Numbered from the stretch's first letter, positions 7,846 through 16,830 are shown. The stretch: DNA of 64,000 nt from Comamonadaceae bacterium UBA4962 (GCA_002397315.1 DHAE01000003.1:1-64000), one strand, 5' to 3'. Notes: a model not told the origin generated them from the sequence alone. Numbers and translations are program-made.

Positions 7846-8933
7846 GCGTGGCCCCCGCATCCGCTTCCGCTGCCCGCTCCTCGGAGCGCTATCTCGCCCT
7901 GGACCTGGTGTCCACCCTGGTGGCGGTGCTGCATCAGGATGGCTCCGTCCTGTTTGCGAATGCCTCGCTCGAGGACACGCTGGGCCTGTCCCGCCGCACG
8001 CTGGAAACCACCGATTTCTCCACCCTGTTCACCGACCCCACGCTGCTGCAGACCGCGCTGGCGGGTGCCCGTGGACAGGACTTCGCCGCGCTGCGCTTCG
8101 AGGCGGGACTGCGGCGCGGCCCGCTGCAGGAGCAGATTCCCGTGCACGTGCACGTGGCGGTGGCCGAGCAGACGGGCGAGATCCTGGTGGAGCTGTGGCC
8201 GCTCGAGGCCCAGGCCCGGCAGGACCGCGAGGAGCGCCTGCGCGAGCAGGCCCTGGCCAACAAGGAACTGATCCGCAACCTGGCCCACGAGATCAAGAAT
8301 CCGCTCGGAGGCATCCGCGGCGCGGCGCAGTTGCTGGAGATGGAGCTGGACAGCCCGGAGATGACGGAATACACGCAGGTCATCATCCACGAGGCGGACC
8401 GGCTGCAGAGCCTGGTGGACCGGCTGCTCGCGCCGCACCGGCATCCGCATCTGGTGGGCGACGTCAACATCCACGAAGTGTGCGAGCGCGTGCGGTCGCT
8501 GATCCTCGTCGAATTCCCGCACGGGTTGCGCGTGCAGCGCGACTACGACATCTCGATCCCCGAGTTCCGCGGCGACCGGGCACAGCTCATCCAGGCGCTG
8601 TTGAACATCGTGCAGAACGCCGCGCAGGCGCTGACCGAGCGCATCGCGGCGGGCGACGCCACGATCACGCTGCGCACGCGCGTCGCGCGGCAGGTGACGT
8701 TCGGCCGGCAGCGGTATCGGCTGGCACTGGAATTGCATGTCATCGACAACGGACCGGGCGTCCCCGAAGCGATCAAGGAGCGGATCTTCTATCCGCTGGT
8801 CACGGGGCGTGATGGAGGATCGGGGCTGGGACTGACGCTCGCACAGACTTTCGTGCAGCGCCACGACGGCTTGATCGAATGCGACAGCGTGCCGGGTCGC
8901 ACCGATTTCCGCATTCTCATTCCCTTGCCTTGA
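7842..8933 (+). CDS. ntrB: Nitrogen regulation sensor histidine kinase NtrB
   Basis: NtrB (GlnL, NRII) phosphorylates NtrC when nitrogen is scarce and dephosphorylates it when PII signals sufficiency; it is cytoplasmic. The roughly 363 residues contain a PAS-like input domain (about 20-120), the H box NLAHEIKNPLGGIRGAAQ with phospho-accepting His near residue 148, the N box NIVQNAAQAL, and the G boxes DNGPGVP and GGSGLGLTLAQ. There is no membrane segment. The start is TTG 7842, overlapping the previous stop, or GTG 7848, six bases on. ntrC follows after 42 bases. Gene order glnA-x-ntrB-ntrC supports the assignment. Confidence 0.94.
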   Translation: MSVAPASASAARSSERYLALDLVSTLVAVLHQDGSVLFANASLEDTLGLSRRTLETTDFSTLFTDPTLLQTALAGARGQDFAALRFEAGLRRGPLQEQIPVHVHVAVAEQTGEILVELWPLEAQARQDREERLREQALANKELIRNLAHEIKNPLGGIRGAAQLLEMELDSPEMTEYTQVIIHEADRLQSLVDRLLAPHRHPHLVGDVNIHEVCERVRSLILVEFPHGLRVQRDYDISIPEFRGDRAQLIQALLNIVQNAAQALTERIAAGDATITLRTRVARQVTFGRQRYRLALELHVIDNGPGVPEAIKERIFYPLVTGRDGGSGLGLTLAQTFVQRHDGLIECDSVPGRTDFRILIPLP

Positions 8934-8975
8934 GGTCCGGAGACATTCATTCTCGAGACAAGGTAGAACCACCAC

Positions 8976-10643
8976 ATGAAGCCGATCTGGATAGTAGACG
9001 ACGACCCATCGATCCGCTTCGTCCTCGAAAAGGCGCTGGCGCGCGAGAACCTGCCCACGCGCAGTTTCACCCATCCCCGTGAAGTGCTGGACGCGCTGGC
9101 CGATGTGGCCGCGGGCGATTCGGCGCGGCAGGGGCCGCAGGTGCTGGTCAGCGACATCCGGATGCCCGGGGGCTCGGGCCTGCAGCTGCTGGAGCAGGTG
9201 CGGCAGCAGCAGCCGGGCCTGCCCGTCATCATCATGACGGCGTATTCGGACCTCGACAGCGCGGTGTCGGCCTTCCAGCGCGGGGCCTTCGAGTACCTGC
9301 CCAAGCCGTTCGATCTTCCGAAGGCGGTGGAGCTGATCCGCCGCGCCGTGGAAGAGAGCCAGCGCGAGGAAGTGACCGAGGAGCGGCAGACCGCCACGCC
9401 CGAGATGCTGGGGCAGGCCCCGGCGATGCAGGACGTGTTCCGGGCGATCGGGCGGCTGAGCCAGAGCCAGGTGACGGTGCTCATCACGGGCGAATCCGGC
9501 TCCGGCAAGGAGCTCGTGGCGCGGGCGCTGCACAAGCATTCGCCGGTGGCCGAGGGGCCGTTCGTCGCGATCAACACGGCGGCGATTCCGAAGGACCTGC
9601 TGGAGAGCGAGCTGTTCGGCCACGAGCGCGGCGCTTTCACCGGCGCGCAGACGCAGCGGCGCGGGCGCTTCGAGCAGGCCGAGGGCGGCACGCTGTTCCT
9701 CGACGAAATCGGCGACATGCCGTTCGACCTGCAGACGCGCCTGCTGCGGGTGCTGTCGGACGGGCAGTTCTACCGGGTGGGCGGCCATGCCGCGGTGAAG
9801 GCGCACGTGCGGGTGATCGCGGCGACACACCAGAACCTGGAGCAGCGGGTGAAGGACGGCGCGTTCCGCGAGGACTTGTTCCATCGCCTCAACGTCATCC
9901 GCCTGCGGCTGCCCGCGCTGCGCGAGCGGCACGAGGACGTGCCGATGCTGACGCGGCATTTCCTGCAGCAGAGCGCGCGGCAGCTGGGCGTGGAGCCCAA
10001 GCGCATCTCCGATGCGGCGCTGGCCCGCCTGGGGCAGTTCGCGTTCCCGGGCAATGTGCGGCAACTGGAGAACATCTGCCACTGGCTCACGGTGATGGCG
10101 CCCGCGCAGGTGATTTCACTGCAGGACCTGCCGCCGGAGGTGCTGGATTCAGCGCCGGGCGCGGAGCAGGCCGCCGCAGGGGTGGAGGCGCGCGAGGCGC
10201 CTGGGGCGTCGTCCGAGACGGTGGACGGTGCCATGGTCCCCTCCACCGCTGCAACCTCCCGCGATGAGCGGCCCGTGGCCTGGCCACCGGGCCTGACGGC
10301 GACCGGCCATGGAACCGGCAGTGGTGGTTTCGTACCCGCCTCTCCGTCCGGTTCTGCGGCTGCCATGCCTCCGGCTGCCATGGCACCCGGCGCCGGCATG
10401 ACCGACGCTGCCGGCTGGGAGCCGGCGCTGGAGGCGGAGGCGCAGAAGCTGCTGGCGGCCGGGCAGACGGAGGTGTGGGACGTGCTGACCCGGCGCTTCG
10501 AATCCCGCCTGATCCGGACGGCGCTCGCCGCCACGCACGGGCGGCGCATGGAGGCGGCGCAGCGCCTGGGCATCGGCCGCAACACCATCACCCGCAAGAT
10601 CCAGGAACTGGGGCTGGACGCGGCCGAAGACCTCGGCGTTTGA
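8976..10643 (+). CDS. ntrC: Nitrogen regulation response regulator NtrC (sigma-54 activator)
   Basis: NtrC activates sigma-54 promoters such as glnA after phosphorylation by NtrB. The 555 residues comprise a receiver domain (acidic DDD at residues 5-7, phospho-acceptor Asp60 in VSDIRMPGG, Lys in YLPKPF). Next is an AAA+ domain with Walker A GESGSGKE (about 171-178), the sigma-54-contacting GAFTGA loop and FLDEIGDMP. A C-terminal Fis-type helix-turn-helix (EAAQRLGIGRNTITRKIQEL) closes the protein. It is about 85 residues longer than enteric NtrC because of an Ala/Gly/Pro/Ser-rich linker at about residues 388-485. A terminator follows the stop. Confidence 0.95.
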   Translation: MKPIWIVDDDPSIRFVLEKALARENLPTRSFTHPREVLDALADVAAGDSARQGPQVLVSDIRMPGGSGLQLLEQVRQQQPGLPVIIMTAYSDLDSAVSAFQRGAFEYLPKPFDLPKAVELIRRAVEESQREEVTEERQTATPEMLGQAPAMQDVFRAIGRLSQSQVTVLITGESGSGKELVARALHKHSPVAEGPFVAINTAAIPKDLLESELFGHERGAFTGAQTQRRGRFEQAEGGTLFLDEIGDMPFDLQTRLLRVLSDGQFYRVGGHAAVKAHVRVIAATHQNLEQRVKDGAFREDLFHRLNVIRLRLPALRERHEDVPMLTRHFLQQSARQLGVEPKRISDAALARLGQFAFPGNVRQLENICHWLTVMAPAQVISLQDLPPEVLDSAPGAEQAAAGVEAREAPGASSETVDGAMVPSTAATSRDERPVAWPPGLTATGHGTGSGGFVPASPSGSAAAMPPAAMAPGAGMTDAAGWEPALEAEAQKLLAAGQTEVWDVLTRRFESRLIRTALAATHGRRMEAAQRLGIGRNTITRKIQELGLDAAEDLGV

Positions 10644-10650
10644 GCCCCTG

Positions 10651-10687
10651 ATGCACCGCAGCAAATGCGGTGCATGCTATTATTTTT
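10651..10687 (+). terminator. Terminator after ntrC
   Basis: A perfect 10-bp stem (ATGCACCGCA / TGCGGTGCAT) with a GCAA tetraloop is followed by GCTATTATTTTT, eight bases after the ntrC stop. Confidence 0.82.
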
Positions 10688-10830
10688 GAAGCATCCGAGC
10701 CAGTCGTGGTGGGCTGGCGCTCATCCATGCTCTGGCGAACGTCCTACAGGGTGGAAGTCTGCACGCCGACCCTCCGGAAAAACGGAGCCTTCCACAATGA
10801 AGGCACTGTTCAACCAACCGGAGCGAATTC

Positions 10831-11844
10831 ATGTCGGATTTCAACGATGCAAACCGCGACCCCTTGACCAATGAACCCGGCGCCCATCCCGTGGGCACCG
10901 GCGTTGGCGCAGCGGGTGGCGCTGTCGCCGGCGCGGCGGCCGGTGCTTTCGGCGGCCCGATCGGCGCGGCCGTGGGCGGCGTCGCGGGTGCCGTGGTCGG
11001 CGGCCTGGCCGGCAAGGCGGCTGCCGAATCCGTGAACCCCACGGTGGAAGACGCCTACTGGCGCGAGAGCTACCAGCGCGAGCCCTACTACCGCGGCGGC
11101 CGCACGTACGACGAGTACCGTCCGGCGTACGAACTGGGCTGGAGTTCCGTGGGTCGCTACGAAGGCGACTTCGACACGGTGGAACCGCACCTGGCGCGTG
11201 ACTGGGGCCAGGCCCGCGGCACCAGCGGCATGGAGTGGGACGAAGCCCGTCCGGCCACCCGCGCCGCCTGGGAGCGTGCCGGCCGTGGCACCACCACCGA
11301 CATGGACCGCGGCATGAGCACCGCAGGCGGTGCCGGAGTCGGTGCCGCCGTGGGCAGCATGACGCAATCCACCACCGGTGACACGGCGATGGTGGACAAC
11401 GACGACGTGGTGGACGTGCTGGACGATCTGCTGGAGTCCTGCCGCGACGGTGAGTACGGTTTCCGTGCCTCGGCCGAGCATGCCGAATCGCCCGAGCTCA
11501 AGGGCATCCTTCTGCGCCATGCCAGCGAATGCGCTTCTGCCGCGGCGGAACTGGAGCGTGAGATCCGCAACCACGGCGGCGAGCCGTCGAGCGGCGGCTC
11601 CGTGTCCGGCGCACTGCACCGCGGCTGGGTGTCCGTGAAGACGGCCCTCAGCACCAGCGACGACAAGGCCGTGCTGGAAGAATGCGAGCGCGGCGAGGAT
11701 GCCGCGGTGGCCCGCTACCGCAAGGCGCTGAAGGCGTCCCTGCCGGCCAGCGTGCGCACGCTGGTCGAGCGCCAGGCCGAAGGCGCCCAGCGCAACCACG
11801 ACGAGGTGCGCGCCCTGCGGGATCGCTACAAGGCCATGTCCTGA
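10831..11844 (+). CDS. Glycine-zipper plus PA2169-type four-helix-bundle (DUF2383) protein
   Basis: The 337-residue protein joins three regions. Residues about 22-70 are a Gly/Ala zipper (VGAAGGAVAGAAAGAFGGPI), a pattern seen in membrane-associated stress lipoproteins. Residues 75-160 are Tyr/Arg/Glu-rich, with ELGWSSVGRYEGDF typical of small stress-response proteins. Residues about 185-335 match the DUF2383/PA2169 ferritin-like four-helix bundle (DDVVDVLDDLLESCRDGEYG, LLRHASECA, VLEECERGEDAAVARY). No signal peptide is seen. A ribosome site (GGAG) lies 8 bases before the ATG. It stands alone between two terminators. A stress role is inferred from family context only. Confidence 0.78.
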   Translation: MSDFNDANRDPLTNEPGAHPVGTGVGAAGGAVAGAAAGAFGGPIGAAVGGVAGAVVGGLAGKAAAESVNPTVEDAYWRESYQREPYYRGGRTYDEYRPAYELGWSSVGRYEGDFDTVEPHLARDWGQARGTSGMEWDEARPATRAAWERAGRGTTTDMDRGMSTAGGAGVGAAVGSMTQSTTGDTAMVDNDDVVDVLDDLLESCRDGEYGFRASAEHAESPELKGILLRHASECASAAAELEREIRNHGGEPSSGGSVSGALHRGWVSVKTALSTSDDKAVLEECERGEDAAVARYRKALKASLPASVRTLVERQAEGAQRNHDEVRALRDRYKAMS

Positions 11845-11870
11845 TTCTTGGGGCTTCGTCCCTGAGTCAA

Positions 11871-11898
11871 AACGCCGTGGCAGTGCCACGGCGTTTTT
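11871..11898. terminator. Bidirectional terminator
   Basis: The inverted repeat AACGCCGTGG-CAGTG-CCACGGCGTT has T residues on its right and A residues on its left. It can end both the upstream plus-strand gene and the convergent minus-strand xthA unit. Confidence 0.85.
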
Positions 11899-11958
11899 CG
11901 TTGGGGCGAAGCTTCAGGGTATCCCCGCCGACCCGCCCAAAGAAAGTGCAGCGACGCA

Positions 11959-12735
11959 TTACCCGAGGGTGACCACCACGGGCGCATGATCGCTGGGCTG
12001 CGGGTTCTTGCGGGGCTGCCGGTCGATGGTGCAGGCGCTCACCTGCGTCCTGAGGGCGTCGCTCACGAGGATGTGGTCGATGCGCAGGCCGCGGTTCTTC
12101 TGGAAGCACAGCATGCGGTAGTCCCACCAGGAGAAGCTTTTCTCCGGCTGCTCGAACAGCCGGAAGGCGTCGGTCAGGCCCAGATCGAGCAGCGCCCGGA
12201 AATGCGTGCGCTCTTCCACCGTGTGGTGGATCGTGTCCTTGAGGCCCACGGGATCGAAGGAGTCACGGTCTTCGGGGGCGACGTTGAAATCCCCCACCAG
12301 CACCAGGCGTGGGTGGGCCGCCATTTCTTCCTTCAGCCAGCGGTGCAGGGCCTCCAGCCACAGCATCTTGTAGGCGAACTTGTCCGAGCCAGGCGCCTGG
12401 CCGTTGACGAAATAGCAATTCACCAGCCGCAGCGGGCCCTCGGCCGTGTCGAGCGTGGCGGCGATGACCCGCGCCTGGGCGTCTTCGTGGCCGGGAATGT
12501 TGCGCACCACGTCGCGCAGGGGCGAACGGCTCAGGATGGCGACGCCGTTGTAGGTCTTCTGGCCGAAGCTCGCGGCATGGTAGCCGGCGGCCTGCAGGGC
12601 GTCGAAGGGAAACTTCTCGTCGACCAGCTTGAGCTCCTGCAGGCCGATGGCGTCCACGGGGTTGTCGGCGAGCCAGGCCAGCACCTGCGGCAGTCGGACG
12701 GAGAGGGAATTGACGTTCCAGGTGGCCAGCTTCAT
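11959..12735 (-). CDS. xthA: Exodeoxyribonuclease III
   Basis: The enzyme is an AP endonuclease and 3'-5' exonuclease of base-excision repair. The 258-residue protein starts MKLATWNVNSLSVRLPQVL and shows AIGLQELKL (metal-binding Glu), HAASFGQKTYNGVAILS, VGDFNVAPEDRD (catalytic Asp/Asn), and RIDHILVSDAL near the end with SDHAPV (catalytic His), the full exonuclease III signature. Length is normal. It is the last gene of a minus-strand run after thyA and folA, and a bidirectional terminator lies 60 bases beyond its stop. Confidence 0.95.
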   Translation of the reverse strand: MKLATWNVNSLSVRLPQVLAWLADNPVDAIGLQELKLVDEKFPFDALQAAGYHAASFGQKTYNGVAILSRSPLRDVVRNIPGHEDAQARVIAATLDTAEGPLRLVNCYFVNGQAPGSDKFAYKMLWLEALHRWLKEEMAAHPRLVLVGDFNVAPEDRDSFDPVGLKDTIHHTVEERTHFRALLDLGLTDAFRLFEQPEKSFSWWDYRMLCFQKNRGLRIDHILVSDALRTQVSACTIDRQPRKNPQPSDHAPVVVTLG

Positions 12736-12788
12736 GGGGGCAGTTCGGTGGACGGACAAGGGGGTGACAGGCGGTGTGAGAGAGGGGT

Positions 12789-13283
12789 TCAGCGCCGCCG
12801 GTAGCTCACGAAGGAGAACGGCAGGCCGCTGCCCGCCGACTGCTGTACGGGGCTGCGGGCGACTTCGTGCCATTCCGGCCCGAGGACGGGAGCGAACGCA
12901 TCGCCGTCGAAGTCCTGGTGGATCTCGGTCACCTCGACGCCATTCGCGAGCGGCAGCGCCTGCGCATAGATCTGGGCGCCGCCGATGACCCATGCCACGG
13001 TGCCGTGCGCCTTCGCGGTAACGAGGGCCTCTTCCAGGCTGCCGGCGCGCACGGCGCCTTCCGCGTTCCAGTCCGTCTGCCGCGTGACGACGATGTTGGC
13101 GCGGCCGGGCAGGGGGCGGAAGCGCGGCGGGAGCGAGTCCCAGGTCTTGCGGCCCATGACGACGGTGCCCCCCAGGGTGAGTTGTTTGAAGTGCGCCAGG
13201 TCTTCGGGCAGGTGCCAGGGCATGGCGTTGTCCCGGCCGATGGTGCCGTTGGCGGCGCGTGCGTAGATGAGTCGCAGATCCAT
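12789..13283 (-). CDS. folA: Dihydrofolate reductase
   Basis: FolA reduces dihydrofolate to tetrahydrofolate with NADPH and replenishes the pool oxidised by thymidylate synthase, whose gene is two genes upstream. The 164-residue product shows LIYARAANGTIGRDNAMPWH, the substrate-binding DLAHFKQLT with its conserved acidic residue, VVMGRKTWDSLP and VIGGAQIYAQAL. The ATG at 13283 begins MDLRLIY; length is typical. Spacing to the DUF4337 gene upstream is 35 bases, so thyA, DUF4337, folA and xthA may share a transcript. Confidence 0.96.
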   Translation of the reverse strand: MDLRLIYARAANGTIGRDNAMPWHLPEDLAHFKQLTLGGTVVMGRKTWDSLPPRFRPLPGRANIVVTRQTDWNAEGAVRAGSLEEALVTAKAHGTVAWVIGGAQIYAQALPLANGVEVTEIHQDFDGDAFAPVLGPEWHEVARSPVQQSAGSGLPFSFVSYRRR

Positions 13284-13318
13284 GGTGGTGGTGTTCCCGT
13301 GGCGGGCCGCGCGCGGCC

Positions 13319-13909
13319 TCAGAGGTGGAAGAACGCCAGGGCGCCGACGGCCAGGCCCACGGCCGCGACGCCGTACATGCCGCGTTCCAGCCACTTGCGG
13401 CGCGTGAGCAGGGCGATCGCGGCCAGCGCGATGGCGACCTGCAGCACCGTGGTGGCCTGCGCCCAGCGGTGGTGCTGGTGCATCTGTTCCTCGCTCTGCC
13501 GGTCGAGCGCGAGCGATTGCGCCTCGAGGGCTTCGGCGCTCTTGCGGATGTCGTTCTTTTCCTGCTCGTACCGGTCCAGCTTCGCCTGCAGTTCGGGCTT
13601 GCGGGTATCGGGTGCGAGGTCGCGCGCGAGTTCCGTCACCGACTGCTTGGTGCTCTTGGACTGGTAGTACGCCCACTGGTTGGCCGCCTCGGTCTTGCGG
13701 ATGGCGGCGTCGTTCTTGATCAGGCCGGCATTGGCCTGCGTGGCGCCGCCCATGTACGAGAAGATGGCGCCCACCGTGGCGATGATCGCCGTGGCCATCG
13801 CGATGCGGCTGGTCATGGTGCCGTGTCCGGCATCGGAATGGGCGTGCTGGGCGGCGTGCTCGACGGCGTGGTCGTGCGGCCCATGGACGTGGAAGCCGTG
13901 GGAAGACAT
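13319..13909 (-). CDS. DUF4337-family membrane protein
   Basis: The 196-residue protein has a His-rich N terminus (about residues 4-29, nine histidines), a transmembrane segment (about 33-53), a charged helical region (about 60-145) and two more hydrophobic segments near the C terminus (about 150-167, 175-193). This layout matches the DUF4337 family, whose function is not known to me. It sits between thyA and folA in the same direction. The His-rich start might bind metal, but that is a guess from composition. Confidence 0.75.
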   Translation of the reverse strand: MSSHGFHVHGPHDHAVEHAAQHAHSDAGHGTMTSRIAMATAIIATVGAIFSYMGGATQANAGLIKNDAAIRKTEAANQWAYYQSKSTKQSVTELARDLAPDTRKPELQAKLDRYEQEKNDIRKSAEALEAQSLALDRQSEEQMHQHHRWAQATTVLQVAIALAAIALLTRRKWLERGMYGVAAVGLAVGALAFFHL

Positions 13910-13970
13910 GGAGGTTCGGAAAGAAGAAGCGGAACCGGAAAGGCGGGAGGAAGGCGCCGGGGATCTGCGT

Positions 13971-14804
13971 TCAGACGGCGACGGGGGCCTTGATGGCGGG
14001 ATGGTGCTGGTAGCCCGTGACCTCGAAGTCGTCGTATTCGTAGTCGAACAGGCTCGCCGGGCGGCGGCGCAGGTGCAGCGTGGGGTAGGGATGCGGGTCG
14101 CGCGACAGCTGGAGTTGCACCTGCTCCACGTGGTTGTCGTAGATGTGGCAATCGCCGCCGGTCCAGATGAAGTCGCCGACGTCGAGGTCGCACTGCTGCG
14201 CCACCATGTGGGTGAGCAGGGCGTAGCTGGCGATGTTGAACGGCACGCCGAGGAAGATGTCGGCGCTGCGCTGGTAGAGCTGGCAGCTGAGCCTGCCGCG
14301 TTCGCCCGGCGCCTGCGGGGGCGCCACGTAGAACTGGAAGAAGGCGTGGCAGGGCATGAGCGCCATCTGGTCGAGCTCGGCCACGTTCCAGGCGCTCACG
14401 ATGATGCGGCGCGAATCCGGGTTCTTGCGCAGCGTGTCGATCACCTGCTGGATCTGGTCGATGTGGCCGCCATCGGGCGTCGGCCAGCTGCGCCACTGCA
14501 CGCCGTAGACGGGGCCGAGGTCGCCGTCCTCCCGCGCCCATTCGTCCCAGATCGTGCAGCCGCGCTCCTGCAGCCAGCGGACGTTGCGGTCGCCGCGCAG
14601 GAACCACAGCAGTTCCAGAATGATGGATTTGAGGTGCACCTTCTTGGTGGTCACCAGCGGGAAGCCTTCGTTCAGGTCGAAGCGCATCTGGTGGCCGAAC
14701 ACGCTGCGGGTGCCGGTGCCGGTGCGGTCCCCCTTGGCCACGCCGTGCGTGAACACGTGGCGCATGAAGTCTTCGTACTGGTGGCGGATGGGGCGGTCGG
14801 TCAT
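13971..14804 (-). CDS. thyA: Thymidylate synthase, ThyA type
   Basis: ThyA methylates dUMP to dTMP with methylenetetrahydrofolate, releasing dihydrofolate for FolA. The 277 residues include GDRTGTGTRSVFGHQMRFDL at the start, LLWFLRGDRN, the catalytic Cys in LMPCHAFFQFYV, QRSADIFLGVPFNIASYA and ICDN-like HIYDNHVEQ. All are family hallmarks and the length is typical. It appears to lead the minus-strand unit that continues through DUF4337 and folA. Confidence 0.97.
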   Translation of the reverse strand: MTDRPIRHQYEDFMRHVFTHGVAKGDRTGTGTRSVFGHQMRFDLNEGFPLVTTKKVHLKSIILELLWFLRGDRNVRWLQERGCTIWDEWAREDGDLGPVYGVQWRSWPTPDGGHIDQIQQVIDTLRKNPDSRRIIVSAWNVAELDQMALMPCHAFFQFYVAPPQAPGERGRLSCQLYQRSADIFLGVPFNIASYALLTHMVAQQCDLDVGDFIWTGGDCHIYDNHVEQVQLQLSRDPHPYPTLHLRRRPASLFDYEYDDFEVTGYQHHPAIKAPVAV

Positions 14805-14886
14805 GGCAATCCCTGCGGGGCGGGCAACCCGCGATTCTAGGGCGTCCGGCCCGGGCCTGCTCCCGGGCAGGGCCGGGCCGGTTCCG

Positions 14887-16314
14887 TCAGGTCCGCTGCG
14901 CCAGCACGCGGCCGGGGTTGAGCAGGCCGCGCGGGTCCAGGGCCTGTTTGATCGACCGCATCATGGAGAGCGCCACCGGCGACTGGTAGGCCTCGAGCGT
15001 GGACACTTTCAGTTCGCCGATGCCGTGCTCGGCCGAGAACGAGCCGCCGAAGCGCGCCACGGCCTCGTAGACGAGGTGGTTCACGCGCTTCTCTTCGTCG
15101 CGCAGGAAGGCCTTGGCATCGCCTTCCGCCGGGGCCTGCACGTTGTAGTGCAGGTTGCCGTCGCCCAGGTGGCCGAAGTTGACCAGCCGCACGCCCGGGA
15201 TCTCGCGCACGAGCAGGTCGTCGGCATAGGCGACGAACTCCGGGATGCGCGAGATCGGCACCGAGATGTCGTGCTTGATGTTCAGCCCTTCCTCGGCCTG
15301 GGCGAGCGGGATGTTCTCGCGGATGTGCCAGAGCTGGTGCGCCTGCGCGAGGTTCTCCGCCACGACGGCATCGCTCACGCAGCCGTCTTCGAACGCGGTT
15401 TCCAGCAGCGCTTCGAATCGGCCGCGGGCGTGCTCTTCCGATTCGCTGTCGGCGTTCTCCAGCAGTACCGCGTAGGGCACGTCTTCCTGGTCGACGAAGG
15501 GCACGCGCAGTTGCGGCATGTGGCGGGCCACGAGGCCGAGCGCGAAGCGGCCCATCACTTCGAAGCCCGTGAGCCCGGCGCCCAGGTGGCGGTGCGCGAG
15601 GCCGAGCAGGCGCACGGCCGCCTCCATCGACGGTACCGCGGCCCAGGCCGTGAGGCTCGCGGCGGGCCGCGGATAGAGCTTCATCGTCGCGGCCGTGATG
15701 ATGCCCAGCGTGCCTTCGCTGCCGATGAACAGGTCCCGCAGGTCGTAGCCGGTGTTGTCCTTGCGCAGGCCCTTGAGCCCGTTCCAGACTTCACCCTGCG
15801 CGGTGACCACTTCGAGCCCGAGGCAGAGGTCGCGGGTGTTGCCGTAGCGCACCACCTGCGTGCCGCCGGCGTTCGTGGCCAGGTTGCCGCCGATGGTGCA
15901 GCTGCCCTCGGCGGCCAGGCTCAGCGGGAACAGCAGGCCGGCCTTTTCCGCCACGTCCTGCAGGTTCTGCAGCACGCAGCCCGCCTCGACGGTCATGGTG
16001 AGGTTGTCGGCGTCCACCGAGCGCACGGCGGCCATGCGCGACAGGCTCAGCACGATCTGCGTGCCGGAGGCGTCGGGGATGGAGCCCACCGCCAGACCGG
16101 TGTTGCCGCCCTGGGGCACGATGGGCACGCCGGCCTCGGCGCAGGCGCGCACCACGGCCGCCACCTCCGCCGTGGCGGCCGGGCGCACCACGGCGCGGGC
16201 CTTGCCGCGGGCGCGGCGGCGCCAGTCCTGTTCCCAGGCCGTGAGGTCGCCTTCGGTGAGTACGTGGGCATCGCCAACGATCTGGCGCAGGTGGTCGAGC
16301 AGGAAGGAGGGCAT
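14887..16314 (-). CDS. FAD-binding oxidoreductase, GlcD/D-2-hydroxyacid dehydrogenase type
   Basis: The 475-residue flavoprotein resembles FAD-linked oxidases of the vanillyl-alcohol-oxidase/GlcD group, which oxidise 2-hydroxyacids such as D-lactate, glycolate or D-2-hydroxyglutarate. The FAD-binding signature is visible as VPQGGNTGLAVGS, CTIGGNLATNAGGTQVVRYG and GSEGTLGIITAATMKLYPRP. The C-terminal cap domain contains NFGHLGDGNLHYNV with its conserved His, and SAEHGIGELK. There is no signal peptide. It lies 82 bases upstream of thyA in the same direction; the substrate cannot be fixed from sequence. Confidence 0.88.
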   Translation of the reverse strand: MPSFLLDHLRQIVGDAHVLTEGDLTAWEQDWRRRARGKARAVVRPAATAEVAAVVRACAEAGVPIVPQGGNTGLAVGSIPDASGTQIVLSLSRMAAVRSVDADNLTMTVEAGCVLQNLQDVAEKAGLLFPLSLAAEGSCTIGGNLATNAGGTQVVRYGNTRDLCLGLEVVTAQGEVWNGLKGLRKDNTGYDLRDLFIGSEGTLGIITAATMKLYPRPAASLTAWAAVPSMEAAVRLLGLAHRHLGAGLTGFEVMGRFALGLVARHMPQLRVPFVDQEDVPYAVLLENADSESEEHARGRFEALLETAFEDGCVSDAVVAENLAQAHQLWHIRENIPLAQAEEGLNIKHDISVPISRIPEFVAYADDLLVREIPGVRLVNFGHLGDGNLHYNVQAPAEGDAKAFLRDEEKRVNHLVYEAVARFGGSFSAEHGIGELKVSTLEAYQSPVALSMMRSIKQALDPRGLLNPGRVLAQRT

Positions 16315-16395
16315 GGCGTTCGGTGTCAGGGCAACGGAGCGGACGAAAAGGGCGTCGGTCGGCGGAACCGGAGGGCGCCGGGCCGGCGGATCGAT

Positions 16396-16809
16396 TCAAG
16401 TGGGCGCGGCGGCCACCGCCTGGGCACGGGCATGGCGCTGGCGCAGCCGCACGTGCAGCGCGCAGGCCGTGAAGAGGCCCAGGCAGAGCACGATCTCGGC
16501 GCAGGCCAGCCAGCGGCCCGGGGGCGCGTCGCTCCAGGCGCGCACGACGCCCTCGGTGAAGTAGAGCCACACCACCAGACTGACCCAGCGGTAGGTGTAC
16601 ATGCGGTGCTTGAGCAGGCCCGCCAGCGGCAGCGCGAGCGGCAGGGCCTTGAGCGCGAGCCACGAGCCGCCGGGCCGCAGCGGCGCGAGCCAGAGCTCCC
16701 ACGCCAGGCTGAGCACGATGAGGCCCAGCAGGCTGCCGACCGCGAGCCAGCGGGTGGCGGCCACGGTCGGGTCGGGGGCGGGCGCGGCCGTCGCGAAGGA
16801 AGATGTCAT
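16396..16809 (-). CDS. DUF2069 small membrane protein
   Basis: This 137-residue protein has about four hydrophobic segments (about residues 19-36, 48-63, 70-84, 98-118) and matches the DUF2069 family of predicted inner-membrane proteins. No catalytic motif is visible and function is unknown. The ATG lies only 21 bases from the divergent yihY start, so the two genes share or interlock their promoter elements. The FAD-oxidase gene follows after 81 bases. Confidence 0.78.
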   Translation of the reverse strand: MTSSFATAAPAPDPTVAATRWLAVGSLLGLIVLSLAWELWLAPLRPGGSWLALKALPLALPLAGLLKHRMYTYRWVSLVVWLYFTEGVVRAWSDAPPGRWLACAEIVLCLGLFTACALHVRLRQRHARAQAVAAAPT

Positions 16810-16830
16810 CGGAGTGGCATCATATCGGCC

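Noticed and set aside
14554..16830. A plus-strand extension upstream of yihY that would lengthen it by over 750 residues
   Set aside because: It runs antisense through thyA, the FAD oxidase and DUF2069; family homology begins exactly at ATG 16831.
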